Shown in pieces: positions 37,060 through 50,015 of a DNA stretch of 64,000 nucleotides (positions are counted from its first letter, which is position 1; each line of letters opens with the position of its first letter). The DNA is taken from positions 1,159,409 to 1,223,408 of the forward strand of contig JAIUJO010000142.1 in NCBI GenBank assembly GCA_023846275.1, written 5' to 3'. The DNA is from Vanilla planifolia (Eukaryota > Streptophyta > Magnoliopsida > Asparagales > Orchidaceae). Under the pieces are notes generated by a model. The model made no database searches and was not told where the DNA came from. It saw nothing but the letters and a program-made list of their open reading frames with translations. The translations under genes and the position numbers were made by a program.

Positions 37060-40000
37060 TCCCTTTTTAATATTATGAAAAAGGAGGTATAATGTATTAC
37101 ACCTAATTATTATCTTAAGAATTGAAATTGATCAATAAAAAGGAATTTGTAAATATGTCTACAAATTCTTATTTAGTAGACACATATGTGAATTTTATTA
37201 AGCCTTTAACTACTTGGTCTCTCATAAAGTGATGTCTTACACTAAGAGTTTGCTCCTAGAATGACTAACGTGGTTCATTGGTAAAGCTAAGGCATTAACA
37301 TTATCAATTCTAATGGAAACATTTGAGAGATCTAAACCATAGTCATGAAATTACTGTCTCAAACATAACACTTGAACGATAGATGCTTTAGTCACTACAT
37401 ACTTCACTTCTATTGCCAATATGGCTTTACAATCTTTTTTTCTTGCATCACCATTAAATTAAAATATTTATTAGTAGTTTATATGTGCCTAAGATATTTT
37501 TCTTATCTACATTAGAGCTTATAAAGCCTAGATCTAGGAAACCTATAAGATCTCATGAATGAACATTTTTAAAATACCTTAAACCTATGTTCATTATACT
37601 TTTTGTGTATTTGAAGATTAGTTTACTCAACTTTAGAAGGGCTTTCTAAAGATTTAATTGAAATCTTAGACATAAGCTAAGACTAAATAAGATGTCTGAC
37701 TTGTTAACTATAAGATATAATAAAGATCTAACAAGTTCTTCATGAAGATGTTAATCAATATATTACTAAATTTCATCTAAATCATCTAATTTATTCATTA
37801 AAATCTTCTTATATTTCACATGTTCATACCCAATTTTTCGAATTAAAGTTTTAATTACTTAGTCTATAAAAAAAATTCATCTTTTGTTACATAATTTGTG
37901 ATCCAAAGAGGAAATCTATTTCACATCTTATACTTATCTCAAACTCCATTATGATTAACTTATTAAATTCCTTACACATATTTTCATTTATTCTTTCAAA
38001 CATTTTGTCATTGATATAAACTTCTATAAGCAATAAATGCTTACTTAAAGAATTTATCAATATTATGTTATCTATTTTTTATTTGTAAAAGCATTACAAA
38101 TTTGATAAAAACTCAATCTTTGATACCATAAACAAAGAGCTTCCTTAAGGCCATAAAATCCCTTCTCAAGCTTATAAACATAATCACTATGTACACGGAT
38201 GTCAAAACATATGGGATTTACTATACACACATCTTTTTTTATTATCCATTTTTAAAATGGATAATTTTAGTCTATTTCATATAATCTAAATTTCTTATGA
38301 CATGAATATACTAAGAAAATTCTAATAGCCTCTAATCATGTTACTAATAGAAATGACTCCTCAAATAATAGACCTTCAACTTGGATGTAACACTCACCAA
38401 TATATCTTCTTTTGTTTCTAGTGATCACTCTATTTTCGTCTAATTTATTTTTAAATATACATTTAGTTGCAATCACTTTTTGATCAGAAGGCTTAGGAAT
38501 TTGTTCCCACATTTGGTTTCTCTTAAGTAGATCCTACTCCTCTGTTATTACCTAAACCTGATTGTTATCATTATGAGCTTCCCTTATACATACTAATTTT
38601 ATGAAAGATACAAATGTATTATGATTAATTCTATCATAAAGTTTCATGTCTAGCTCTTTGAGTAACTTCTCCTATAATTTATTTTTTTGGATGCAATGCT
38701 TTGTATTTTTATTATTTAAGTAATTGATGGCTAGTGTCTTCTCATTCTATTTTACTTTTTCTTTTACCTTCATCTTTATTCAAGTCTAAGTTCTTTTAGG
38801 ACTTCATCTATTAATCTAAAGTTTTGTTATTTATCTTATGGGTAGAGTCAACAACAACTATATTCATAATTTTCTCTCTCTTTTAAGTATCAATGCTGTA
38901 GCCTTTTTGAGCTTTTCAAAAAGAATAGACCCTATTAAAATTTTTGGGCATAACTTTTCATCAAACTTCTTCAAGTTGGACCTTTTTTATTAAGAATAAT
39001 TTATTTATAACAAAAAATATCAATTTAACTAACATTTAGTTACTTACTTTTAAATAACTCTTAAGGACTTTTTTTAAATATTGTCCTAAAATTAATTTTA
39101 TTTATTATATAGCAAGTTGTGTTAGTTTCCTCGACCAAAAAGGATTTTGATAAGTTGTATTCGATTAGCATTGTTCAACCCATCTCAATCAAGGACCTCT
39201 TCTTTATTTCTATAGTCCCATTTCATTGATGTCAATAAGTGCACATAAATTGATGCCTCTCATTTTTAAACTCATTTCTACTGTCACAATGAATAGAAAT
39301 TAATGTGAGAAAGGTTATTTTTTCTATCTCTTTTATTAAATTGGCAAAGATTTCATGTGTTGCACTTTTGCTCTCAAGAAATACAACTCAATTATATCTA
39401 GAAGATCATTAATAAACATAAATTTATATTTTTTTCTCCTTTATCTTTAGGATTGTGTGAGTCTAAAAAGGTCTAAATAAACTATCCCTAAAGGTCAACT
39501 ACTAGTTAAATCATTTTTAGGTTTAAAATAAATATTTTACTTTCCGTCTATGTTAGCACGATCCATACATTTTTAACTATTTTTTTTTGTTTGAAAAGAT
39601 CCTTGGCTATATCTAGCTTGCTTATTTTTTTAATGTAGAATATCCTATAGGACTAATTTTGATTATCTTTTTCCTAGACTTGCCTCCAAGTATTACCCAT
39701 CTATTTGGACCACATCTAATTTAGAAAAACTTTGACCAATCTTTAGTCATATCTCTTGAGCATCCACTACTCAATTCTCAAGAGCAATTTTTTGACTTTT
39801 TTGCTGTATAAGGCTGCATAAATTATAAAAGTTTTATTTAATAATCATAAATTGAAAATTTCATTTGCTTTTTTCCTATGCATAATTCCAAATTGTATTT
39901 CTTCTAACATATCAATGTCTCAAAACTCTATATCTCTATAAAATTATTATTAAAACAACTTCTTTCAAAATCTTTATCATTTAATCTTAGGAACCCAACA

Positions 40001-41700
40001 AGCTTGCCATAGTCATTTGAAACAAGGTTTTGAACTAGAAATAGTTTACTTAATTTGATAATCCTTTATGGTATGATGTTTTTTACAACTATAATGGTAT
40101 GTCATTTTGAATGATTAGGCATATTCAAAAGAAGACAAATTTATGCTCAAAAAATTAGACATAATGTGAAATATTAGTAAAATTTGTATGTTCAGCCGAA
40201 TAAATTTTTGTTTCCAAACTTGTTCTTTTTTCAAAGAAATGTTCTCAATGATCACAAAATCAATTTCATCATGTAAATTTTTTTCAGTCTCTTTTCATAA
40301 ATAATAAAAATGATAATTTATTCTTTGTAAAACATTTTTAAAATTTTATATACAGATATTGAAGATGATAAAACACTAATAACTTTTATGTAATTATTTT
40401 CAAGAACTTCACAAGGCCTGGAGCTTACCTTAATCTTTTATTCTTCACTTGTACTTGATTCATCATCATTTGTCTTGAACATATCATTCCTTCCTCCTCA
40501 CTACTTGAAGGAATATAGTTTAATTACTCTATAGAACTCCAAGTAGCTTGAAAATCTTACTTTTTTAATTCTCTTCTTTTCTCTTCCTTATTTATTATGT
40601 ATTTAAGTTGTGGATAAGCTTGTATAATATGTTTGGTTTGATCGCAATCATAGCATCTTAGTGTTTTCATCTTCTCTCTTGTTGTTTTGCACAAATTTAT
40701 ATTTACAATATTTTTTACAAAATGTTTATCTAAACCTTTAACATTAAAATTTACATCTTCCTCCAAGTCCATAGAAAATATAGATGTCGTATCTAGGTTA
40801 TCTTTGCTAGTTTTAAATGCTAATGGTGCATTGTACCTTTCTCCATGCTTTGCTTACTTATTGAGGCCTTCTTTTTAACTCCTCTATTCATCACAACTTT
40901 GTCATTAATAATTCTCTAAGTAACTCATCTAATGTGAGCTTGTTATGTCTTTGGATGCCTTTATTATTGTGGCAAGATGATCCTACTCATTGGGTGGAAT
41001 CTTTACCATGTTTCTTACAAGATCAAAATTAAATTTTTTTAAAGTTTTTTTAATTCATTAGTAATATTAGTAGTTGGGATAGACATCTTCTTTAGAGTTT
41101 CTCTAGAGATCATTCAAAAAAGCTCATAATCATGTGCAAAAAAATTATTTTTATTTCTTTAACTTACAAAGTACCTTCATCATAAGTTCCTTCTAACTTT
41201 TTCCAAACTTCATGTGTTGTACACAAATTCATAACTTGATTAAATTCAATTACAGATATACTACAATGATGGTAGTTGAGTGCTATGGTATTTAATTATC
41301 GTTCCATTATTATCAATACTAAGTGCACTAAACTACTTAATTTCATTTGTGCATTAATCTATAAGTAAATCTTATAGTTTTGTGGGCACTTTCCAATATT
41401 GTAAGTCAATTGATTGGTTAAAAATTCTAAATAGATTTTTCAAAATATTAATAAAATTTTATGATTGAATGATGATAAGATAATTGAAGAAGACATTCAT
41501 CTAGTGATGAACCAATATAATCATGAGTTATAACATATTGAAACTAAATTTTAGAAGAAAATTAACAAAAACATATTTTGGATTGCACACAAAAATGGTA
41601 AGATAGAATTTAAATTTGTTATGCCATAAAAATAATAAATAAATAAACATAACAAATAACTAAAACACACATGATGGATCACCATAATGATTTGACTCAC
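37060..41700 (-). mobile_element. Ty1/copia LTR retrotransposon fossil, Sirevirus-like, minus strand
   Basis: On the minus strand, from high to low coordinates, the copia order gag, integrase, reverse transcriptase, RNase H is recognisable. gag: a CCHC-type knuckle reading CYDCDQTKHIIQAYPQLK near 40620-40680. Integrase core: about 39100-39480, with KKYKFMF matching the KKYvfVivDD start and NPFWSRKLTQLA near its end. RT start: the WEQIPKPSDQKVIATK segment near 38460-38510. RT core: EVYINDK and IMEFEIS near 37900-38020. RNase H end: QFHDYGLDLSNVSIRIDN and RDQVVKGLIKF near 37170-37400. A purine tract (aaaaagggagaa on the minus strand, 37061-37073) marks the 3' end. It is old and carries many breaks. 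Sirevirus affinity is inferred from the EFEIS and DYGL style of RT and RNase H. Confidence 0.87.
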
Positions 41701-42899
41701 TTTTTGCAGGGAACGCATTTCAAATTAATTGAAATAAAAACAATTATATCAATGCCACTTGCGAGGTGACTTATGAGTTTAATAATATTTGTTTCTTTTC
41801 TATATTATATTTGTTTTTAAAAAATAATTCATAAAATGAATTTCATATTCAAAGAAAACAATGATTTTATATATGCAAATTGTTCAATTTTATCATTCAA
41901 AAATTATATTAAAATTTAAAATGCTATAATTAAATAAATATATGATTTGGCTTAAACTAGGACATATGTCAATCCTTTAAATTTCTAGTTTTTATGGGTT
42001 CACTTATAACACAAGCTTTTGTGAGATTAACACCAACTTTTTTTTAGTGACATCATACTAAACTCAGGCTTTCATAAATGATGGGCTACTCTGCCCCCAA
42101 AAAAGGAAAAATACAACAAGAAGGAAAAATTAAAATAAGTTTGCACATCTTTCGATTATTGTTGATTAATAAATGAAGGAACAATGACCATAAAATTACT
42201 AAGAAAATTAAGAAATTGAAAGCTTAGAAATGCTTAGATCAGCTGAAAGAATTTACAATTTTGTGATGAACTAAGTTGTAGTTATTATGAAGAGAATTTT
42301 CTATAGTAGAGTTTGATGCAGTGACCCATTGATACCTCAATTATTGGTTCATGTTTATTGGTTATTTCATCAATAATGGATATATTTATATAGAACAAAT
42401 TTTAATCAAAGTTATTATAAAGTTAAGAAAAAGATGGTTTAAATGATGCTTCAAAATAGCTTAAAAAGCTTTTTGAAATAATTTAAAATATTTCTCTTAA
42501 TTGGTTAGCACAATGGCTCAAGTAACAACTATGGAATTAGCCATTATGTAGGATCAACCACCATCGTTAGATCTTATTAGAGAGGTTTTTGACTATCAGA
42601 ACAAAAACTATTAAAGCAAATTAGTTCTAGATTGTTAGATCAAGATGCATTAGGTTTAGCAATCCAATTAAGTAAGATGAGATATGGATCATTCAATTCA
42701 TCATTTGCAAAGACAAAAAATATCTCAACTATTGGAAACAAACATGGAGAGTGCTAGACCTTCTAATTCATGGGTAGATTACTTTGAGAGGAGGAAACAA
42801 TCAAAGCAATCTAATGAAACCATACCTTATCTTTGTTGTTCGTTTTGAGCCAAGGTTGAGTGCTTATAGTTGATTGAACATTTACAACTTGGTCCAAAA
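41701..42899. other. AT-rich DNA with LTR-like words
   Basis: No gene. A tentative primer-binding-like ccacttg word on the minus strand near 41750 would suit the 5' end of the copia fossil to the left. The stretch about 42430-42720 shares words in the same order with 57460-57720 (aatagcttaaaaa, tagccattatg, and aagatgagatatggatcattcaattca against gagatgagatctagatcattcaattca), of the type common in plant LTR promoter regions. The relation is weak and could be convergent. Confidence 0.35.
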
Positions 42900-43460
42900 T
42901 GCATGGGTGACTGCATTGTTGAGATGGGTGTTTGGTATGTGACCAAGATCCATGTTTGGCAATGATTTATGGTTTGAAAGAGTGGTGCATCTACCCTAGG
43001 CTCAGAACTATAATCGCAATACTCTCCTGCAATGCCATACGAAATTTGTGCAGTTTAATAATTCGAGATTTTACATGCAGTTACGTTGTGGAAGAACAAG
43101 AGGTTGCATGGGGAGACTTAACATGGGCTCGAATCCCTTCAAGGTGATATGGAAAGTGAAAGTTCTACCTAGGGTGCATCTTTTTCTTTGGTGTCTAGTC
43201 AGGGATCATCTCCCTACGACATTGTGTATGGCACGTAGGAGATTGGCTGAAAGCAGCAACTGCATATGGGGATGTAATGCTGCTGAGTTGTCATAGCATA
43301 TCTTGTAGGAGTGCCCGCAGGTGTTTTGGAGCGATTGCCAGATGTGTGGGGTTATGGTTGGGCTTGGCCTTCTTTCTAGCATGCACAGTGGGGTGCCCTT
43401 CATGCAACATTTTCTTGAGTATGTGGGGTTGCCCGTGTGACGACAAGACGACAGCATGAT
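42900..43460 (+). pseudogene. LINE ORF2 3' part, zinc-binding (zf-RVT) domain, upstream half
   Basis: The plus strand encodes the zinc-binding domain found after the reverse transcriptase in plant L1-type LINEs. The clearest part, about 43147-43300, reads FKVIWKVKVLPRVHLFLWCL, then LPTTLCMARRRL, CIWGCNAAE and, after a stop, ECPQVFWSD, matching the family pattern iWk.k.P.k...FlWrl....LPT...L.rR......C..C...E...H.l.eC. At least two in-frame stops and a frameshift around 43090 show it is dead. The reading breaks off at 43460, where a solo LTR is inserted, and the same LINE resumes at 46415. The upstream limit is approximate because older sequence is not recognisable. Confidence 0.8.
43456..43460. 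repeat. Target-site duplication atgat, left
   Basis: The five bases directly before the solo LTR, repeated exactly at 46415-46419 directly after it. Five bp is the usual length for plant LTR retrotransposon insertions. Confidence 0.92.
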
Positions 43461-43492
43461 TGTTACACCCCATATTTTCTAGGCTGATTTTG

Positions 43493-43498
<6 letters not shown>

Positions 43499-43523
<25 letters not shown>

Positions 43524-43524
43524 T
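43499..43524. repeat. Poly(T) run near the solo LTR end
   Basis: Twenty-six T in a row (poly(A) in the LTR's own sense). LTR1 and LTR3 have a shorter A run at the same place (near 15410 and 25026), so this is local expansion of a family feature. Confidence 0.9.
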
Positions 43525-44454
43525 GCATATAGACAGCTCAGATCGTCCCATACCAACCTGAGTAGCCTACGAAAAACATAGGATATAACACATCATTACA
43601 CACCTACTTTCCTTAACAATGTGAATCCCATCTCTCGGGTACACCGTCAAATCAGGTTCATGACTCCTGAATTAACAGATGGACTCGCGCAATGTTACTC
43701 CTAGTAGACCCAATACTCTTAACCCATACCGATAGGAGAACCGGTCTAATAGAAGTCTGAACCCCCAATGTTAAGTTCCATAGTCATGTAATGACCTCAC
43801 CATCAAAAATAAAATACATAACATCCTCAGATAAAATATAGCACTCTACACACTATACCATCAAGATAATAAAGTAAAACAGTGAATGGAAACTACATCA
43901 CAAAAATAAGATCCAAGTCCAACAAATACAATATCATCCAACTAGATACATAAGTCAGAATTACCCTCACATAATACAAGACATAAAAATAACAGTCTCA
44001 CTGAATACATCCAACAGCAACTGTCAACTAATCAGAATATCTCAAAAATCACAGATCAGATCTGCTCCACTAGCCTACTGATCACGATCCCACCTAAAGC
44101 TGGGTGGCGTCAAGTCTGCCGAGCCACTGGAAAAATATAGATAAAAAGGGAATGAGCTACGCCCAGTAGGAAAGACAGCTAGTAAAAACTCACATGCAAA
44201 AGAAGGATAATAGCAAGAGTATAGGAATACAGCATAACAATGTAGGGTGGAAAGGCACTCTCAGTCCCAGACTCCGACCAACCACAGTCACCCCCAGTCA
44301 CACCAGAGTAGCTCTCCTCTGGGCTTCCAGGTAGCGTGCCAGTGGGAACGCCCATCTCGAAACACGCATGGCGCCTAAGCACCCGACACCGCAACGTCTC
44401 TCGTCAATCAATCTCCTGGAGACTATAGACAGATCCAGTCACAAATCTCTAGCC

Positions 44455-44560
44455 AACGTGAGACACCCCTGCCACCCTAAGGCGCGCAGGCCTACACACT
44501 TGGCTAGCCACTGCGAGACACCCCTGCCACCCTCAGGTGCGCAGGCCTACACACATGGAC
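44455..44560 (-). repeat. 55-bp tandem duplication in the solo LTR
   Basis: Two units containing gagacacccctgccaccct and gcgcaggcctacacac start 55 bp apart (44460 and 44515). The duplication occupies the region next to where the other LTRs have their hairpin array, and is absent from them. Confidence 0.85.
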
Positions 44561-45953
44561 CAGGAGAGATCGACTCAGCCACCGTCCCAAGGAGTCCTCT
44601 ACCAACAACTTCCATAGAAGCTCACGCCCCTACAGTCATTGTCAATCTCTAACTCCAAGATTCGACAACATGTGTCCAGGTACGACAAGGCGCATACCAG
44701 TCCACATGTATACTGTGGAAGCTAAGTCTGAACCGCACAGTTACCTACCACAACTACCCTAAAACATCATATAGGGTCTATAGTAGTCCGATCCAGTATG
44801 CCAATCCATAAAATATGCCAACACTGAGTAAACTGACTCAATCCATGCCATTGCCATCCAAGCAATACAACTATACCAGTTACTGACTGTTCTGGTAGCA
44901 TCCATGTACCATACCTCTGTATGACTGTTTTCAACTGTACTGTCGTCACTGATAACATTTTTCCCTACTTCAGGAGAATTTTAAATTCCGTAATCAATTT
45001 CCGTCTTTATCCATTTTTTTCAAATTTCGGAATAGTTTCCGAATTTAAATTCCACATATATCCTTTTTCCAAAAATTCGGAATAATTTCCAAGTTAAATA
45101 TTCTGCAATTTATTTTTCCGAAAATTCGGATTAAATTTCCGAATTAAATTTTCCCATAATCCTTTTTCCGAAATTCGGATTAATTTCCGAATTAAATATT
45201 CTGCATTTTCTTTTTCCAAAAATTCGGGATAAATTTCCGAATTTAATTCCTCCCGTTTAACCTCTTCCGCGCCGCATTAAAATTAAATAAATCATTTCCG
45301 TAAATTCGGAATTAATTTCCGAATTATAAATCCTTCCGCTTCTCTCTCATCCGCGCCAATTTAATTAATAATTGTTAATTAATTAATTTACGATTAATTA
45401 TTAACTAATTAACTAAATCCTAATCCATCTCCTTCCTCCGCCCGGCGCCCGCGAAACCCTAGCCGATGAATTCTCCAGGAAATTCCGTTTTCCCCCGTCG
45501 ATTTCCAGCGACCGAGATCAAGGAGAACAAATTCCTAACATGCTCCTAACCATTAACAAATTTTTCGGCGAAATGGGAAATTTTCGATAAAATCCGAAAT
45601 TTGCAAAAGACACCAATTAGCATTCAATTAAATCCGATTTTTCATCCACATGCTTGTTTTCATTAAGCAAAATATTCCATGCTTTTAATTTTCTACTAAA
45701 TAACTAATTTAAACTGAATTTCCTACCTCAAAGACGCCGGCGATGGTGGACCTCGTCCGCAGCTCGCCGCAGCTCCTCACCGAACGAACCCGGTATCAAT
45801 CGACTCTCCTCGGTCCCGGGAATCTCCAGGCACAAAAAGCCCCTTGCCAGGCTGCCGGAATCACGCGCCGTACGCCGGAAAACTTCCTCTCTATCGGTCG
45901 GTCGAACGAAACCCTAATCGATGTATTTCACGAGGGTTTTATATTCCTGGCCG

Positions 45954-46050
45954 ACACGGTGAGCACCCGATACGCGCTGTTGACACGCTTTCAACACGGT
46001 AAGCACCCGATACGCGTTGTCGACACGCTATCGACACGGTAAGCACCCGA
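45954..46050 (-). repeat. 40-bp tandem repeat in the solo LTR, 2.4 copies
   Basis: Units beginning acacggtgagcacccgata or acacggtaagcacccgata start at 45954, 45994 and 46034, exactly 40 bp apart, the third partial. The other LTRs lack this array at the matching place, close to the candidate promoter. Confidence 0.9.
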
Positions 46051-46414
46051 TCAGCCGGTTCAATCCCAACCGTCGATCACGACCGTCCGATCCGCTTATC
46101 AGAACGCACGCGCAAACTCACTCGGCGAACCGCCTCCGCTGAACCGTTCCGGTCCGGTTCACTCGCGGTAAAAACCAATTTCCGGTTTACTTTAAATGGA
46201 TTTTTTTCGAATTTCTAAAAATCCAATAAATATAATTAAACAGGGAAAATTACTTAAAATTTACCTCGGTGCTCCGGAAAATCCCCAGAAATTTCAGAAA
46301 TTCCAATAGCCTCCAATTGAACTCCTGGCTCATCCTACTGTCGATCTGAAATCATCCAAGCCAAAAATTAATTTATTAAAGATTTACATAAAAATTTTTT
46401 TACTGGGTATAACA

Positions 46415-46419
46415 ATGAT
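46415..46419. repeat. Target-site duplication atgat, right
   Basis: Matches 43456-43460 exactly and directly follows the tataaca end of the solo LTR. Confidence 0.92.
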
Positions 46420-47030
46420 GCATGCAACAACTTTAGCAACAAGGATGTATTACATCTGGGAGATTTGAAAGGTGAAGAAGCACTGCAAATGTATCACTAA
46501 CAGTATCACTATTATGTAGAAGATGCAGATTGAGGTCGCAATGCACTGCAAAGCTCGCCCATCCAAGGTTTGCTGGAACTCATGTAGTTCTTCTTAGCTG
46601 ATGGTAGCCCAAAATTGGGTTCCCCCTACTAGATGGATAAAAATTAACTATGACACTAATATTGTTGATGATCTAATGGGCCTTAGCTTTGTGGTAATGG
46701 ATCACATAGGGAAGCAATTGCTGGTGATCAGAAGGAGAGTTTTTATATGGCATGTGTGGCCATGGAAGTTCAAGCCATGCCTGAGGCTCTTGAGTCGATG
46801 AGGAGAACGCTCTTGGAGCTTAGGTCAATTGAGATTTAAACAGATTCAATGCTCGCGATGCAAGAGGTGCACACTACTATAATTCATGTGCCCGTGGGAG
46901 GTTCTTTTGCAAAGGCGATTCTGTATGATCAGGGCCTCGACGTGCTAACCATATCTCATATTTAGAGAGAGGGCAATGTGCCGATAGATTGGGCTGTGAG
47001 TGCTGCCGGTCGCTCTAACTTTGCTTAGGG
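46420..47030 (+). pseudogene. LINE ORF2 3' end, RNase H domain, downstream half
   Basis: Continues the LINE interrupted by the solo LTR. The plus strand encodes the plant-type RNase H domain that follows the zinc-binding domain: PPTRWIKINYDTN near 46620 (family pattern pP..g..KiN.Dga), then FVVMDHIGKQLLV, then ACVAMEVQAMPEALESM in a shifted frame, TDSMLAMQEVH, and near 46970-47020 REGNVPIDWAV (family pattern REgN..AD.lA). Several stops and at least one frameshift show it is dead. An RNase H domain at the end of ORF2 is known from plant L1-clade LINEs. A poly(A) tail was not found. Confidence 0.78.
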
Positions 47031-50015
47031 TTGGGGAATGCCCCTCCCTACCCCTCTCCTTAAACTCTTAATCTCTGATTTTCTATTTGATCTTGCTTAG
47101 AAAATTCTACGTTAGGCAGTTTTCATCTTTTTAAATTAAAGAATGGTGTTTCGGGGCAAGACTTTAGTGCTGAAAATAAGACTGATGCTAGTCCCACATT
47201 GACGAAAAGAAACGTAGTTTTCTTCATACAATACCATTAATGGGTGCATAATAAATGTGTGGTTGGGGTTTCATCGTCTGTACCACACTTATGCTTATAT
47301 GTAATTTCATGGTTATGGTTTTGACTTGTTCTGCACTTGCTTAGCCCTAATCAATCCTCTATCTCATCTCAATAATATTCATGAATGCATCCTAACAAAT
47401 TTTTGGGCTAACAAGGCTAGTTTTCAACAGGTGTCCTCATATGATGCTTCCAGGCTCAATTGGCTTGGTTGGCCCAAGTACTTTGTACTAGGTGATATTG
47501 GGGTGTGACTTCAATTTTTTTTATTTAGGAAAATTTAATTGAATTAATTTTTTAGTTTACACAATGTTTATTAATTAACAAAAAATTTTGCAAAGATGTA
47601 ATTGATGGATTTAATAAAAAAAAGAATTGATAAAAAATAAAATCTGATAAGTTTCTTAAAGCATGAAAAAATTGAGTAAATTAGATACTTAAATTACGAT
47701 TTGAAACTAATTAAAGATGGGCATTATAATCAACAAGCTGATTATCTATTTTATAATAAGAAAACTCTTTACAATTTTGATACATATATCTTGAATCCTT
47801 GAATTTTATTGAATACTCCAAAGTACTTTGAATATCTTTCATTCATTATCTTGAAAGGTATATGACTTTTTCTTTAAAATTAAATCTTGTTATCCCTAAC
47901 AAAGCCCATTAGGATAAAATGGTAAACATTTAAGGCATAACTCATCAAACACAAATGTAACCAAAGTAAATATCATTAGATGCACTTATTGGATCAAGAA
48001 AATGACACCAAAATTCTTCAAATAATTTTAGAACACCATATAACTCACAAATCCGTATTTAATTTAGTATGAATGTACTAGCAATAGAGTAAATAACATT
48101 AGACAAATCCAAGGGTGGCTAACTCTAAACTATACAGTTATTACATAATGTAAGAAAACTCTTACAAAGTCATAATGATCTATCATTGATGCAATGTGGG
48201 AATAAAACCCATATCATTTTCACATGGCTGTAATTAAAATAGTGGGAGATATTTTGATAACTTATTACATAATTATGTGATCTAATAATTGCATTAACAT
48301 CAACCTTTAAATTCCTAATTAGTTCTATCATACAATTGCTAAATTTTGTGATCTAAATATCAAATATAAATCCAAACATAACATCCCAATTTAAAAATAA
48401 AAGCCCAAATAATATCCTAATTTCTATGCATAGCTTATTTAATTTAGTCATGAAATCATGCATGTTGGTATAAAGTAGTTACGGAGGCTACTAATGGAGT
48501 AGCTCCTACATAACTGCGCTTTTAATTATTATTTTGAGCTATTAACATTCTTATAATTTATTATTATTATGTAATCAATCAATTTGGAAAATATTTTTCA
48601 CCATTGAAATTTTTATAAATATGTTAATTCTTAGAAAAGTTAACTAATGAAATTTTTACAAAATTTGAAGAAAATTTTTCATGTCATGATATTCAAGTTA
48701 TTTACACCTAGTACTCATTCTCACTTCCTTATGTTGTGTCCTTCAATCATCAAACACCAAATCATAATTTATTTCTCCAATCAATAAAGTTCTGAATTTT
48801 CTGTATTTATAATTAATTCAATTAAAAAACCTTTTGTCAAATTAGGCATTTTTCAATCATTGGTTTTTTATTTGTGTTAATTTCTTTTTTTTTGAGTGAA
48901 TTGTTTTTTTTCATATTAATTATGTTATAGGACATAATAGCTTTTATTCTTTTTTTATTAATGTAAGAGTGTCCCCTAAACTTCTTATGGTGAAAATCTT
49001 ATATTTGCTGTGGTAGTGTTACTTGATTTTTTCTCGGAGTATGTGTATGTGTTTTTTAAATCAAAGAAACTAATAATAATTCATGTATATTTTTTTATTT
49101 TTTATTTTTTTCTTAATTTTCATAAAAATTTATAATTAAAAAAATCAATGTATTTTAAAAAAAATAATATGTATAAAAGAAAATTATCAATTGTGAATAA
49201 TCACTTTTAAGATATACAGAAGTTTATTAAAAATTACTTTAAACTATTCTTAATTATTTTTTAAGTAATCAAATTTTTTTGTTCGAAGAAACTCGCAATT
49301 ATTTTGCTCAACGACATTACATAGAGTGCATATAGAACTATGCAAATCAGTCTTTTTGTTTAGTTCTATGTCTTTTTTGTAAGATAAAGAAATGAACTAA
49401 TGATCATTGAATTAATTTGGGTCAGGAAATTGATTTTACATGCTTATAATTGTGTTACTCACAGATTGAGTGGTCCAAAATATTGGATAAAATAATAGTA
49501 TCGGCCAATAGATTGTTTGGCAAAACATTTTTAACATAATCTGATGGGTCAAGGATGATTTAAGTAACTTAACTAAAGCAAGGTAAGCAAATTAGAATGT
49601 CAATAAAAGAAGCATATTCCCTACGTGCATCAAATGTGGTGCATACAATGAAAAAAAATATTACCATGCACTTTATTTTCATGATTTCTAAAAAATATGG
49701 AAGTTACAAAAAGTAACATGCACTTTATTTTAATTTATCTATGATAATGCAATAAATACCATATTTTTTGTTTATTATAAGTCAAAATTATTTTATGAAT
49801 AGTATACCACCAATTTGTTTAGTAATGCCATATACTTTGTCAAACTATTTTAGATAAATTGCAATTGCATATTGCAATGGATGTGCATATACAAGATTTA
49901 ATCAAATGATTTATTATTGAAATTGTTTATTCCTTACATAACATAAGGCATATATAATTTTATTTTATGCAATCAAACTAATGAAATAAAGTAATCATGC
50001 TAAAAAGTGCATAAA
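47031..50015. other. AT-rich intergenic DNA, nothing recognised
   Basis: The first 450 bases are less AT-rich and may be the LINE 3' untranslated region or another old element (a tagtcccacattg word at 47191 is common in plant retroelement ends). The 60-codon frame 47326-47508 has no recognisable domain. The rest is featureless AT-rich DNA. Confidence 0.5.

Larger units (their letters stand above)
43461..46414 (-). mobile_element. Solo LTR of the same Ty3/gypsy family, minus strand
   Basis: Reverse orientation: the plus strand starts tgttacacccc (reverse of the ggggtgtaaca LTR end) and finishes gggtataaca (reverse of the tgttataccc start). At about 2.95 kb it aligns along its whole length with the three LTRs at 12439-25075 but is clearly more diverged, so it comes from an older insertion or another subfamily. 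A perfect 5-bp target duplication, atgat, flanks it at 43456-43460 and 46415-46419. No internal sequence remains, the usual outcome of recombination between the two LTRs of one insertion. It splits a LINE. It carries one hairpin unit (44333-44369) where the other LTRs have three or four. Confidence 0.95.

Noticed and set aside
43120-43140. ggctcgaatccc, resembling a tRNA T-arm (B box)
   Set aside because: No A box, acceptor stem or anticodon arm fits around it, and it lies inside LINE coding sequence.
44368-44652. A 94-codon frame in the solo LTR
   Set aside because: It covers the 55-bp tandem duplication and lies antisense to the LTR; it has no counterpart in the other LTRs.
45743-46042. 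A 99-codon frame at the end of the solo LTR
   Set aside because: It reads across the CpG-rich leader block and the 40-bp tandem repeats, antisense to the element; it is composition-driven.
47185-47215. tagtcccacattg motif suggesting a small TRIM or LTR end
   Set aside because: It is one short word only; no paired terminal repeat, primer site or target duplication was found.
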